A DNA stretch of 64,000 nt from Bryopsis sp. KO-2023 (taxonomy: Eukaryota; Chlorophyta; Ulvophyceae; Bryopsidales; Bryopsidaceae): the NCBI GenBank assembly GCA_030272585.1, contig BSYQ01000003.1, positions 4,030,001-4,094,000 on the forward strand, read 5' to 3'. A program made the translations under genes and the position numbers. The notes beneath the pieces were generated by a model. It was not told where the DNA came from and did not search any database. It worked only from the letters and a program-made list of their open reading frames with translations. Positions 23,526 to 34,714 of this stretch are shown piece after piece; positions within the stretch are counted from its first letter, which is position 1; each line of letters starts with the position of its first letter.

Positions 23526-24314
23526 ATGGTTTCAACACGCTTCGAATTCGTTCTATTGGCCGTGGCTCTTCTGAGCGCCGTTGCAATTGGGCAAGAGCCT
23601 GGCGAGGATGTGGATGAGTGCCTGGCCACTGCGTTTGCGGAAACAGACCCTAACTCGGCAACAGCTGATGCTCTATCAAACGCTTTCGCAAACGCCCTCA
23701 GCAGGGTTGTACAGTGCGACGAGACTGAAACGGGGCCGGGAGAATCCTCAGGGATATCTGTGGCAGTTGCAATAGCAATCTCGGAAAGCAGGGTGGTCGG
23801 ACAGTCGTGCTCAGCCTTCGTTGAGTCGCAGGCGGATGTCACGAGTCGTTTCTTGACGGAAACGCTGTCTGAGGTACTTCGTGACGAAGTTGAAGGGGAC
23901 TCTGAAGTTCTGGCCACCGCCTGGCTTGAGGCTCGTGGCCCTGATATCACAGAAGCAGTGAGGGCAGCTGAGGTGGAGAGCGAGATATCAGCTTTCGACA
24001 GCAATGGATGCTTGAATTTGGTGGCGCTGTCTGGAGGACTGCCGACCGCAACAGATTTGGGAGAAATTCTGGTGGACGCCGTCAATCAGATCACTCGCGC
24101 CATCAATTGCCGCGACAACATTGTCGAAAGCGAGGATCCCTGCACATGGAATGAGCTACAGCGATCGTTCTTTGGTAGATGCTTGTCGACACAACAGGCG
24201 ATCTCGGAGGCGGACAGATGTCGGGAGCAATTCAGGTCCTGTCAGCGGTATCAACCAGACCAGAGAAGCCGACGTCAATGCTTGACCACGCTTCGCGACT
24301 GCCTGAGAGGTTGA
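23526..24314 (+). CDS. Secreted cysteine-containing protein, unknown family (copy B)
   Basis: A single exon of 262 residues with signal peptide MVSTRFEFVLLAVALLSAVAIG. The mature part matches copy A along its whole length. All seven conserved mature cysteines are kept, in contexts DECLA, VQCDE, QSCSA, NGCLN, INCRD, DPCTW and GRCLS. An added basic tail has four more cysteines (DRCREQFRSCQ and RQCLTTLRDC), a paired pattern suggesting a small disulfide-linked helical tail. Repetitive Ala-rich helices such as NSATADALSNAFANALS are visible. No enzyme motif or membrane anchor is seen. Function unknown. The paralogy and the signal peptide are direct observations; secretion is inferred. Confidence 0.84.
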   Translation: MVSTRFEFVLLAVALLSAVAIGQEPGEDVDECLATAFAETDPNSATADALSNAFANALSRVVQCDETETGPGESSGISVAVAIAISESRVVGQSCSAFVESQADVTSRFLTETLSEVLRDEVEGDSEVLATAWLEARGPDITEAVRAAEVESEISAFDSNGCLNLVALSGGLPTATDLGEILVDAVNQITRAINCRDNIVESEDPCTWNELQRSFFGRCLSTQQAISEADRCREQFRSCQRYQPDQRSRRQCLTTLRDCLRG

Positions 24315-25415
24315 TGGGGGGCATTCATATTTTTTTTCCATCAATGGTCAAGCTGAGAGTATTCATTGTCTGAATAGCCAATATCAGACTTTTCTTCTAT
24401 TTCCTGTAGTTCAGCGGTCTTTGTGACTGTTTCGTGTAAAACGACGTTTGCTTGAAGTTGATGCTTTCGACTCCCAACTGATTGTGTGAGACCAGCCTCG
24501 AAAGTACATGTGTTGAATCTCTTCGCTGAAGAGGTGCAGAACTGGTGATTATGTGCATGAAATGTGCAAAAATTCAAGTTATAATTTACGAAAATTATAT
24601 CCACCATACATCTACTCAGCTGATGCTTATTCTTCTCAATTCAGATGAAGGAAGAGACTGAACAATAGTTGTTGGTGTTGGCCTCTTTGTTCATCCTTTC
24701 CCTTCAAGTTTGCAAGGAAGCTGATAATGAAAAGTTATGTATATACACAAGCCTCTGTTTCTGCATTGCATTCTCACAATGAACTGTTTTATAAGGTTCT
24801 CCATACAACACCAATTACTTTAAAGCATTTCTTGGTAATGGTACTCCATGGTGGGGCAAAACAAAATGACAGGTGGGATGGAAATCATGATGCCAGATGA
24901 AATGATCCAATTCAACACAATACGATTGAAATGTATCCACATGCACATTATTACATGCACATTTCCTCTGTTCCGCACAACGGCGAAACAAGATATACTG
25001 TCCCAATACTAACCCAAACACCTACTCTTGAAAACACACCAATCCACACCCAACATCTCTCGGATGTTCCCCACGGGTGTCTTTTCTACCCCATAAACAA
25101 ATTGAAGCTACATCATCTTTTTTTTTTCCTCATGATTATTCAATAAAAAGGCAAGTAATAATTTTCTCCAGTTTTTTGCCCTTAAAACACTTATTCTCAC
25201 CTGTGCAGGTGGCTGAAAAAATCTCCAGATTTTTCAGAATGAATTCGAATATCTGCATGAATTTGTTTTTTTTACGTCGAAATCGTAACGATATTCCTCC
25301 ATAAATTTCTGTTTTAACCTCGTCATGATAGCTTAATCTTGAAAATATACACTGAGGCAGCGCTCAGAAAACAGACCCTTTCTGGGTCTGTAATAATCAT
25401 GGGGGCAATGTAGAT
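24315..25415. other. Intergenic, no gene seen
   Basis: About 1.1 kb of AT-rich DNA between the secreted gene and the expansin-like gene. Open frames are short, lack motifs and have no matching splice partners. Confidence 0.55.
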
Positions 25416-27030
25416 CTAGAGCGGGTATGCAATTTTCACAGCATCCACACAAAGACCTTGGTCCCAGTCCAATGGATTGATGAACACAATCGAGTGTGCA
25501 TCCTCCAGTGTCTGTTCGCTACCCTTCAAAAAATCATCAACAGAAACCACCTTGAGATGAAGGTTGGCTCCATAATCTTTCGACACCGTCTTCAAATCCT
25601 GGATTTTCACTGGATTGAAGAGCCCCTACGCATGCACACAGAATCACTCAAATACCCGACATCAAGATGGGAGGCAAAATAATATGCATGAATGCACAAT
25701 TTGCTCCAATATGAAGGACCTCCCCCCTTCAGTCTGTCTCACCTTCTTTCCGAAAAGAGAAATCTGGAAGTCAGGAATTCCCCAAGACTCTTTAACCCAG
25801 AACTCCAACTCAGTGGCACCCTTGAATTTGGTGGCCCCTCCAACCATAGCAACGCCTCTCCTGGCGCTGACATTGGTGCACCATCCAGGACCCTTAGAGA
25901 AACCTTCCGCATTCAGGGGGACCCAAGGAATCAGGCCACCATCGGCGAACCCGTTCTTGAATTTCCCCTCATACACAGACAAAGTGTTCTTCTTCTCGAC
26001 CGGTGCAACCGGTGCTGGCTTTTTGGTCTTCTTGGCACCCTTGGCTGCTTTGACAGCCTTAGCTTTGGCTGCTGCTTTAGCTGCTTTAGCTTTGGCTCCT
26101 TTCTTTGCCTTTCCGCTGCTCTTGGTTTTCTTTGTTGGGTCGACGGAGGTGGAGAGCTCCGGGGTTTGGAGGGGGCTGGTCTTGTTGACATCATGATCGC
26201 AGCTGACCTTTCGGTATTTAAGTGCGATCACACCCCAGATCTGGCCTGAAAGCTGCAGTTCAATGAGAATTCGGTCAGATGGTTTCGTTCAATGCACCGG
26301 AGACTATTCATAGCCCAAAACAGATGGAGCCCTCAGAGAAAGACCACTCCACAGATTGATTTGCACTCACTCTTTCGAAGGCGTAACGAGACAAGTCAAA
26401 GTGGTCCATATCACCACAGCACCACTGGTGGTTGTGATCACATGGGCACGTGTCGATGATCTTGACGACGATGGACATATTGGGGTCTTTGCACACGTTG
26501 GGCATGCTCCTCTTCAATTCGCTTCCATATCGATCATACATGTCCATGGGGTGACACTTCACTTCGTAGCACTGCCTGTGGTGTCGCAGCGTGCGAATTA
26601 GTTCAGCGATTTTTGCCACACGGGGGGAAATCAATGTCGGAGAATACTAAATACGCGTCTGCTGTGACATACCCGCAGGACCCCTTGTGGTCGGGGTGGA
26701 CATCAGGCATGGCGGCGATATTCATTCCGAGTCCGACGTTTGGGTCCACTCCCCCATATCCACAGCTGCCGTGGTGGATAGCGTCGTAGAAAGTTGCACG
26801 ACCTAACCGCCAGTCCTCAGCTTTTCCTTGTCCGACAATCGTCGACGCAATGAAAAGCATCCACAGGAACGCGAAGCGCTACACAACAGAATATCCATGC
26901 GTCAAACGCAGCCCGAGTGGGAACGATCGCAGAGAAAGGCTTGGATCAACAAGACTGGCAACTGTGTCGAGCGAAAGTGCTGCAAGCTCACCGGCGCCGG
27001 CGACGCGATCTTCTGTTCGAAGCTCGCCAT
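25416..27030 (-). CDS. Expansin-like protein with Lys/Ala-rich linker and an unrecognised C-terminal domain
   Basis: Five exons in transcript order: 26992-27030, 26673-26878, 26371-26575, 25743-26252 and 25416-25625, 389 residues. The N-terminus has a hydrophobic signal (RFAFLWMLFIASTIVGQGKA). Expansin domain 1 follows, about residues 36-185: ATFYDAIHHGSCGYGG, GSCGQCYEVKC, IIDTCPCDHNHQWCCGDMDH with the HFDLS motif, and YRKVSC at its end. Next is a linker of about 55 residues built from Lys/Ala units (AKKGAKAKAAKAAAKAKAVK), like a histone H1 tail. The last 160 residues (from NTLSVYEGKFKNGF to VDAVKIAYPL) look like a beta-sandwich but do not clearly show CBM63, the usual expansin domain 2. Ordinary expansins are about 250 residues. 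Expansins loosen cellulose walls without hydrolysis; that role here is inferred from domain 1. Confidence 0.82.
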
Positions 27031-28127
27031 TTTTTGTCTTGCAACTAAAACTTATGCGAAGGAGGTCGAACGGGAATTTATTTCCCTCGTAGCAGCCTCC
27101 GAAGCAGTAAAACAATTTTTCGATAGCAGTTGGTTGTTGAAAATATGCTTGAGCGTTTGCGGAAGAATTATTTGTATCACCCCCCCAGGCAAATCTGCGG
27201 TCGAGCAGCACACAGTGGACATCTTACGAAATCTACTTCAAATCCACCACAACGGCCGCCCGATCGATGTTGATCTGCATGCCACCGCCGACGAATTGAG
27301 ACGCGCGATACCACTTGCTCCTCACTGGGGTTTGGGGCGCCAGAGGATCGTTTCCATTTTTTTCAAGTGGTTGCAACAAGGCGATTTGCCCTCATGAACA
27401 CAAACGCACTGTGTTATGAGGAATACATGCCTACACGGAAAGGATATAACGATATATATTATGTATCTCTTCCAAGAACAGTCAGAATTGCACCTCCAAA
27501 GAGGTCGAATCGAAAGATATCTTTCGATTCTCGGATCACGTGCGGGAAGAATTCATTGACGAAGGAGCCATCTCAGCAGCACGGATACAAACGAAGCATT
27601 TCGTTTTGCTGCAGGGGTGCCGTTTTGTTGGGGTTGGTGAAGTTGCATGGCAGCACCATGTCTCCGGATTCTTGTGCGAGTACTGTACATCATAATCGTC
27701 TGATCTAGCGTTCGGATGCTGCCACAATAAACCGCCCTCCCCCAGCCCCAAGACGCACAAGAATCAGTTATCCTAACTTGCTGAGGTTAATTTGCGTTTG
27801 ATTTTGGTGGGGATACATCTCACTCTTGTTGCTAGGCTTTCTTATAGTACTTGTTTGGAGTGGTCTTGAGTTCTGCCATGACAGAATTTGATTTCTTTGG
27901 TGGTGGTGGATGTGAAAGGAAATCAAAAAGGAAAGCGGGCCAACACCACCTTTCATTCTTCCCTTCTCACAAAGATCCAACAAATTCTCCTTGACACAAT
28001 AAACTAGCAAATGTGAAGCGAATGAACCAAACTCCCCTCCTTGTCACAATGCTCCAGTTCTTTTCCTCTAATATATATATGTCAAGCCAACAGCAACCCC
28101 CCCCCCACACACACATCGCTTCCCCAC
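27031..28127. other. Intergenic, no gene seen
   Basis: About 1.1 kb between the expansin-like start and the SCO1 stop, both on the minus strand. Open frames on both strands lack motifs. The first few hundred bases are the presumed expansin promoter. Confidence 0.5.
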
Positions 28128-30580
28128 TCAAGACTGTGCAGTGGCTTTCAATCCTGTGTACTTTGGATGATCCTTTGAATATTCTTCATGCTCCCTAGCC
28201 CAGTTTTTGATGTGCCCTTGCATAGACTTCGCTAAATCCTTGGCCTCGTTGTTTTTCCCATAAAAGGTCACGAAGTCCCCCTCTGGATTCACCAGATACT
28301 GACACGAAAACACAAACAGATAATCACCACACATGTTCCATACGTATAACATGCCCCCCCCCCCCCCCTTTTCCTTCAACACCACGGATTTCGAAAGATT
28401 CTTACCATCAATTATAAGTTGAGTAGATGCACAATAGCAAAAGTAGTGCCCTTGTCAGGGTATCAGGCAACTCAGAAATTCAACAGAACATGAGCAGAAA
28501 AGTCCCCCACCATGATTATGGAGTGGTCGACCAGATAGTCTCCTTGGTATTCATCAGCCTTCACATAGTAAACCCTGTAAGCTTTTGCCGCCTTTTCCAC
28601 CTGAGCCTTGGAGCCAGTCAGTCCGATCAAGCGGGGGTGAAACCCAGAATCGGGGTCCTTCAAGTAGCTGTTCAAAAAATCAACCGAAACGAAAATTTTT
28701 AGCAATCAGCAGCACAGGAGCACGTACAGGTGCCTAACAAATATTAAAAATGAAACTAAAATCAAAAAAGAAAATCGCGTGGAATCCAATGGATGTATGA
28801 AAAAGGCAAGGGGAAATCGTTTTGTAACGGCAAGGATTTTTGATTTCAGCCACAGTGCTCAGTGGAGCTGCGGACCTTTTCACTTGCTTCACCGAGTCCC
28901 TTTCAGGATCGACCGAAATGAAAACTGGCTGCACTGCTGCCCCACATTCCTTCTCTGGAAAAAAAAAACAACAGCATTTTTTGCTTCGCTTCCAGCCGTT
29001 GATAGCGATACCCCAGAGTCCACAACCTTCAAAGCTGATGTTCAAACCCTTGTCTTTTGAATTTGGGTCGTTCAATACTTAACTGCTTGAACAAGATATA
29101 AATTTCAAGTCTATTTTTTTTTTATGAATTTTGAATCAATGCGCTCTGAGGTGTGATTCAGACACATCATCTTTCAATATTGAAAATGAATTAGAACATC
29201 CGGATAGCTATTGCACAGGCCCTTCCCCACTCCAACCAGAAATTGTTGACCTCAATCAAACATCATTCAACAATTTCGATTGATTGGGTTGATTCCAGCA
29301 ATTGTTGATCTCAATCAAATATCATTCAACAATTTCTATAGATTGGGTTGATTCCAAGACATGGCTTCCTCCATACCTATCATGCGAAGGGCTTCGGTGA
29401 GTTTCTCAAGCTCATCTGGGCAGATATCTGGACAATGAGTAAATCCAAAGTACAGAAGAGCAAACTCCCCCAGTAGATTCTTCTCTGTGAATTTTTTGCC
29501 GTTGTGATCTATCAGCTGAAAGGGACCCCCCATCGCCGTCTTCCCGTAGGACTGATCTTTGGTTTTGAGCAGCTCTGAGGAGCGCAATAACATGGTGCTC
29601 ACTCACAACAGAGGAAAGAATGCATGATCCCAAATTTTTTTATGTATATATATATATACACACATTTATACGGGCTAAATCACCACGTTGTGGACGGCCT
29701 TCGTTGGGCAAGTTTGCCTCATGTAAATTACACATTCATTCATATACGTTTTTCCATCCATCCAACCGCCGCTATCTTCAGAAAGCAGTTGAGGGTTGAG
29801 TTAAATCAACCGTCAGAATCATGAGAAAAAAAAACAAATCAGATGAAGGATTTTTTTCATCCATGTTTGTTCTTCCAGGTAGTCATAGACGGAGGGGAAC
29901 CTACCATCAATTTTTTTCTGCTTGGTCAAATTGTGATAATACAGGAGAGCTCCTCCGGTTGCCAAAGTGAGTGCCAAGCTCAAATAAGACACTGGCTGAC
30001 ACAAACAAACACAGGAAGCTTTCATGACTGGAAAAAAAAAAATGAAAAGTAACCCAGCAGAGATATTTTTCTAATCCTTCACTGATTCCTTTGATGACCC
30101 CAGCTGATGTCAGACATGCCAACTGAGCAGGTGCTAATCTTTTATATTCATCAGCATTCTTTCAAATTAAAGAGCCATACTTCACACGGTAAAGTGGCAG
30201 GATAAATTTACATTACTAAAATTTATATTTAAATTTACATTATTAATTAATTTATCCTGCCACTTGAGTTCCGTTAAGCACAGGCTTACCCCTCTTCTAG
30301 CAAAGCGAGACTTCGCCTCCCCAGACAGGGCCCTGTATTGTCCAGTTAACCAAGGAGATGCAACGCCACCGCCTCTGAAACATCTCGCCTGCGTTTACAG
30401 GCATCGAATCAGTGTCCGATAATCACAACAGGTTTACCAGCGAAAAGCTTAGCGGATAGACAGACAGGCGAGCACCCAACCAGCCTTCGTCGCAGCGGAT
30501 TCCACCACTGAAGTGGAACAGTGGGAGATCGCCTCGGATCCGGTCGCGAGACGCTGGAATACGTGAGCTGCACGGCGCAT
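28128..30580 (-). CDS. SCO1: SCO1-like mitochondrial copper chaperone for cytochrome c oxidase
   Basis: Six exons in transcript order: 30476-30580, 29905-29995, 29377-29574, 28876-28954, 28511-28667 and 28128-28298, about 266 residues. SCO1 delivers copper to the CuA site of COX2 from the mitochondrial inner membrane. Seen: a basic presequence ([17 protein letters not shown]), one membrane helix ([20 protein letters not shown]), the thioredoxin-like fold with [20 protein letters not shown] holding the CxxxC copper ligands, [27 protein letters not shown] and the histidine ligand in YLVDHSIIM, ending with [14 protein letters not shown]. All three metal ligands are present. Exon 1 uses a weak GTGCTC donor and is the least certain part; an in-frame ATG at 30637 could extend the start. 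It is divergent from FolD. Confidence 0.93.
29241..29358. repeat. 59-bp tandem repeat, two copies, each with a small hairpin
   Basis: Copy 1 is 29241-29299 and copy 2 is 29300-29358, differing at a few positions. Each contains AATTGTTGA and its reverse complement TCAACAATT about 17 bp apart. They lie in SCO1 intron 3 (transcript order), close to the donor of exon 3. Confidence 0.85.
30192..30265. repeat. Foldback element with perfect 17-bp inverted arms
   Basis: AAGTGGCAGGATAAATT at 30192-30208 is exactly reverse-complemented at 30249-30265. The 40-bp centre is almost pure A/T and repeats AAATTTACATTA. It lies in SCO1 intron 1 and could be a tiny MITE or the remnant of a terminal-repeat element. 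No clear target-site duplication was seen. Confidence 0.85.
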
Positions 30581-31065
30581 GGAAACGATAACTCGTTCAC
30601 AGTTGAAGTTCAACGCAGGACCACCCACTTTCCACACCGAGGCTGCGCTTTCGCATCTTCATTCTGGCAGGGCCCCTCGATCACGTCATACACCATAACC
30701 ATCCCCAATCAATCGTGAATAAACAGCGTAACGAAACACGACACGATTACGCGTGGAGAAGCCGTCAAAAAGTGACCTCACCGGTATCTGGTACTCGCTC
30801 GATTCGACAGTGCGTTCACGATTACATGGCCATTCCTTTGCCCGCCGCCCGAGTTCAATTTTCCACCTCCAAGCGAGAAGCGTGCACGTATCGCGTCTCG
30901 GCATCCTTTCGTCGACGACCAGCGCCGACACATAGACTTCGTTTGCGAGCGACTGCTGGAGTTGGTAATTGCTCTATACTTGGAAATGTTCGTTTCTGAG
31001 TCGAACAGGGTTCGCTTGTTGGGGTGGTGAGACGCTACAGTTGCGTTGTTTATGGGATAGGTTCC
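30581..31065. promoter_or_regulatory. Divergent intergenic region, SCO1 / FolD
   Basis: 485 bp between two oppositely oriented starts, GC-richer than nearby introns. A promoter role is inferred from position only. Confidence 0.35.
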
Positions 31066-33218
31066 ATGGCTGGGTTGATCGACGGGAAGGCCACTGCCAA
31101 AACGATCAGGGAGGAGGTCGCGGTCGAGGCTGCGGAGCTCAAGGAAAAAACTGGAACGGTGGGGGCATATGTATCATTGTCGATGGGGTGCATTGAGAAG
31201 CTGTTGCATGATTCGTGGATTGCATTGATCGTGGGGATGTCAGACCTGGGGAAATCTTAACAATTGAATTCAGGAAATCCTTCCCCCTGAACTACTTAGC
31301 GGTGCAAGGAGGATCTCACAAAACAACTCCAAACTCTTGCTTATATTTTGACGTTCATTGTTGCTAAAATTGGAGGGTTTTGGGGTGATATCTCAAAGGC
31401 ATGAGGTTGCTGGAGCATTGCATCAACTGAATCAATTTGATTTGATGGAATGGCAGGTTCCTGGATTGGCTGTGGTTTTGGTGGGGACTCGACGAGATTC
31501 CGAAACGTATGTTCGCAACAAGGAGAAAGCTTGCGCTGAGGTTGGGATCAAGTCCATCGGAACAAAGCTGCCGGAGGATGTATCCCAAGAAGAGCTCATG
31601 AAAGTGGGGGTGGATGCGTTTTTTCTCTTTTTTTTTCCTCTGTCGAAATATCCATGCGTTTTCATCGTTTTTTTTTTTAGAATTTGCATGACATTCCACA
31701 GCATCCCATTTCGTTGATTTTGTGATCATCAACTCACAAAATATTATACTCTCAACTCTGAGAGTTCAACTCTCAATGAACATTCCACAGTTGTTAAGAT
31801 TGGGACAAAGACATTGCAAGTTTAAAAAAAAAAAATGGACATCCAGCAGAGACCTTGATGCCATTTTCGAATCCTAATTTGAAGCGTTTCATGTATCAAA
31901 ATCGCCGGCAATTCATGTATCAAAATCGTTGGCAATTCATCTATCCACCGATCGTCTTTTTCGAACAATAAACCAAATGCATTAATTCGGAGCATGTCTG
32001 CAGTCAGGTGGTTCAAGACTACAACGCAGATCCCGACGTGCATGGAATTTTGGTGCAACTCCCCCTCCCTGGGCACATCAATGCCGAAGAAATTTTGGAT
32101 GCCATTAGCTATGAGAAAGATGTGGACGGCTTCCACCCCATGAACATCGGCTTGCTCACTCTGAAAGGGAGATCGCCTCTTTTCGTGTCTTGCACACCCC
32201 AGGTGAGGGGTTTGAATCCATTTCAGGTCCATTTATTGCTGTTAAGAGAACTGGGCCGATGTCGAGAATTTGCACATGGGTGAGGCTAAGGGGTTCCCCA
32301 CCGTCGATGCAATATGTTTGAAAGGAAACAAATGGGCAGGAGGGAGAAGGGTTTTTTGATGCTGTTTGTTGATGGATCAACATAAACGTCTGTTGAGAAT
32401 TAATGGCACTGTGGATGTTATTTGTAGGGATGCGTGGAGCTTCTGGATCGATACGAAGTCCCCATTTCTGGAAAGAGAGTCGTGGTCATTGGTCGGAGCA
32501 ACATCGTGGGGACGCCTGTTGCGCTGCTCTTGCAGCACAGGGATGCCACGGTGACGATCGTCCATTCCAGAACCAAAAACGGGGAGGAAATCTGCAGGGA
32601 GGCAGACATCGTGATTGCAGCGTGCGGCAAAGCTGAGATGGTGAAGGCGGACTGGATCAAGGAGGGTGCCGTGGTGGTGGATGTAGGAATCAATGCTGTC
32701 GATGTGAGTCCATCATAACTGACCCGAATGAGTAATGCAGGGTGAAAATCTTGGATGGTGGGAACCAGGAGGAAAAACTTGATAAGTTTACGATCGCTTG
32801 TTGGTGGTGATTTGCTTTCTGAATTGGATTTTTTTTCTGGGTTTGTTGTGGTAAGTTTTTCTGATTTGAGATTTTTCAACACCTCACAACAGGTGCTTGA
32901 TAAATTTCATTAATTCTTGCAAACGCCCCAAAAATAGGTGGTGAGGTTGTATGTGGAGGTGATAGTTAGTGTTGAAAAATGGAAGCTTCAGATAGAGACA
33001 GAGAGACAGATCGGTTTACCAGAGCGACCTCACTAATGCTGTTTCGATTGTAGGATCCGAATGCTAAGCGGGGCTACCGCCTCGTGGGAGATGTCGATTT
33101 TGCCGAAGTCTCCAAGAAGGCTTCCTTGATCACCCCGGTGCCCGGAGGCGTCGGCCCAATGACCATCGCCATGTTGTTGCGAAACACTGTGAAGGGTGCC
33201 AAAAGAGGATCATCATGA
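31066..33218 (+). CDS. FOLD: Bifunctional methylenetetrahydrofolate dehydrogenase / cyclohydrolase (FolD type)
   Basis: Five exons join in phase: 31066-31158, 31457-31603, 32008-32202, 32428-32703 and 33054-33218, 291 residues, the usual FolD length. The enzyme interconverts 5,10-methylene-THF and 10-formyl-THF in one-carbon metabolism. Seen: [20 protein letters not shown] with the catalytic Tyr and Lys, [32 protein letters not shown], the NADP-binding block [20 protein letters not shown], and [18 protein letters not shown] near the end. The ATG at 31066 gives [18 protein letters not shown], the normal cytosolic start without a transit peptide, so cytosolic location is inferred. Confidence 0.95.
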
Positions 33219-33400
33219 GGTGCTGTCCATGACTGCCACCGCTGACAATCAACCCTCAAGACCTCTACCTGATTGGGATAGATTTGCTGAAGAGATCTAT
33301 GGGATTCAAGTGCCAGGCCTGGGACACCCGACAGAGAACAAAATTTTACAAGCATAACCTAAAGTAGCCTACAGGAGAGGTTCCTTGGGATTTCGTGGTT

Positions 33401-33964
33401 TTACGCTCGATTTCGACGCCCCTTTTTGTTACCAAATTTGGGTCTTTTTTTTGCTTCGTCCATCGAATTGTCGTCATCCTCGAGATGCTTTCGCAGCTGC
33501 TCGATCCTTGCGACGAGAAAAATCTCGTGGTCCCGCTTCAACCGCTTCTTGTACACCTTGGTGTTTCCATTGCTCCGACTCTTTTCATGGTTCACGGTCG
33601 CCGGATCTCCCTCAAAATCGGGCACCCACAATCCCCTTCTCTTGAATTCGGCCGTCAACTCGTCCAACTCCTCGACCAACTCCTGAACCGATCGTCGGTG
33701 GTTTTGCCTCTCCTTCTCGTGCGACTTAGCATCGTTCCCCATGTCTGGTGGCGGCTCCATTGGAGGGCTCTGATCGTGTTGGAAGCCAGAACATATGGGG
33801 TCTAAGAAAAGGAAAAAAGATACATGAAGGATCGAGTGCTTTGAGTTGATAAGGAGTTGCAAGGCTCCATCAACTGTGGGAAGATCGCTTTTTCGTGCAC
33901 GTTGCATTTTTGGCGGATCGAATCTTGTCGAACAGTTGGCAAGAAAACAAGATAGAGACCCCAT
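33401..33964 (-). CDS. Small basic protein, unknown
   Basis: An open frame of 187 codons. The C-terminal 120 residues look genuinely protein-coding: a charged helical segment (QNHRRSVQELVEELDELTAE), RGLWVPDFEGDPATV, a second helix (DHEIFLVARIEQLRKHL) and a lysine/arginine-rich tail ending KKGRRNRA that could be a nuclear signal. The N-terminal part around MQRARKSDLPTVDGALQLL may be a separate exon, since a TTTTCTTAG acceptor lies near 33802. No family recognised. It is divergent from TASH3. Confidence 0.5.
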   Translation of the reverse strand: MGSLSCFLANCSTRFDPPKMQRARKSDLPTVDGALQLLINSKHSILHVSFFLFLDPICSGFQHDQSPPMEPPPDMGNDAKSHEKERQNHRRSVQELVEELDELTAEFKRRGLWVPDFEGDPATVNHEKSRSNGNTKVYKKRLKRDHEIFLVARIEQLRKHLEDDDNSMDEAKKRPKFGNKKGRRNRA

Positions 33965-34714
33965 CTGCGAATATGCGTCCCAACTTCACTCCTAGGAGTT
34001 ACTCGTTTTGAATTGACCCAGTTTTATCTCAGCCCAAGAGATCCCATTCATATCAGCATGAGCATTAGAAATCCAGAAAGGAAAGGTTGGGTGGAAGTGC
34101 TGAAGGGGCTCAAAAATAAGCAGGATTTGGCCATTTGAGATACAATCACAACCTTGTTCATTCCTTTGTCCTGAAACCACAGATCGAGTGCCCATTACTA
34201 ATAATGGAAAAGTGGATCTGGGATTTTTGCCGAAGGCCACCTGCCTGTTCATTTAAGTAATCGTGTTGAGATCGATGTTCGTTTGAAATTTGTGCTGCAG
34301 ACCACCACCAACCAAGCAAAAAGGATCTGCTTCTCTCATTTACACAGGAAACAGGCCACATGAGGGTTTTGCTTAATTCCATCCCTCAAGAAAAAAAAAA
34401 TGAGAAAGAAATGAAATCACTTCACGATTACATCATCATCATTTCTCACGCAAACCACACCTCGTTCTTTAATTTTGGAAATCCAACGGTGACGCACGCT
34501 GTACTTGGCTCATCCTTCCGTCAGAAACCGATCGAAGGGGGAACGTGGGGGGTGTGTAGCGTTCTGTGCAGAAAAACAGCCAATAGATTTTCTTTTTCTT
34601 TTTTTTGTGCCCGTTTCCCGATACACCTCGTCGACGACTCGTATTCACGATAGTTCGATAGCTCACGTTGTTTTTTGGGGGGGCCTCTGAAAGGCGAAAT
34701 CTTCGCCCAAAAAC
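33965..34714. other. Intergenic region upstream of TASH3
   Basis: 750 bp without a supportable gene. The right half is richer in G and C and probably holds the TASH3 promoter (inference). Confidence 0.45.

Noticed and set aside
23522-24085. 187-codon minus-strand open frame, Ser/Ala-rich
   Set aside because: Antisense shadow of secreted copy B.
25931-26194. Lys/Ala-rich stretch as a histone H1 gene or a chance minus-strand frame
   Set aside because: It is in one continuous exon with expansin domain 1 on one side and the C-terminal domain on the other, in the same reading frame, so I treat it as a linker.
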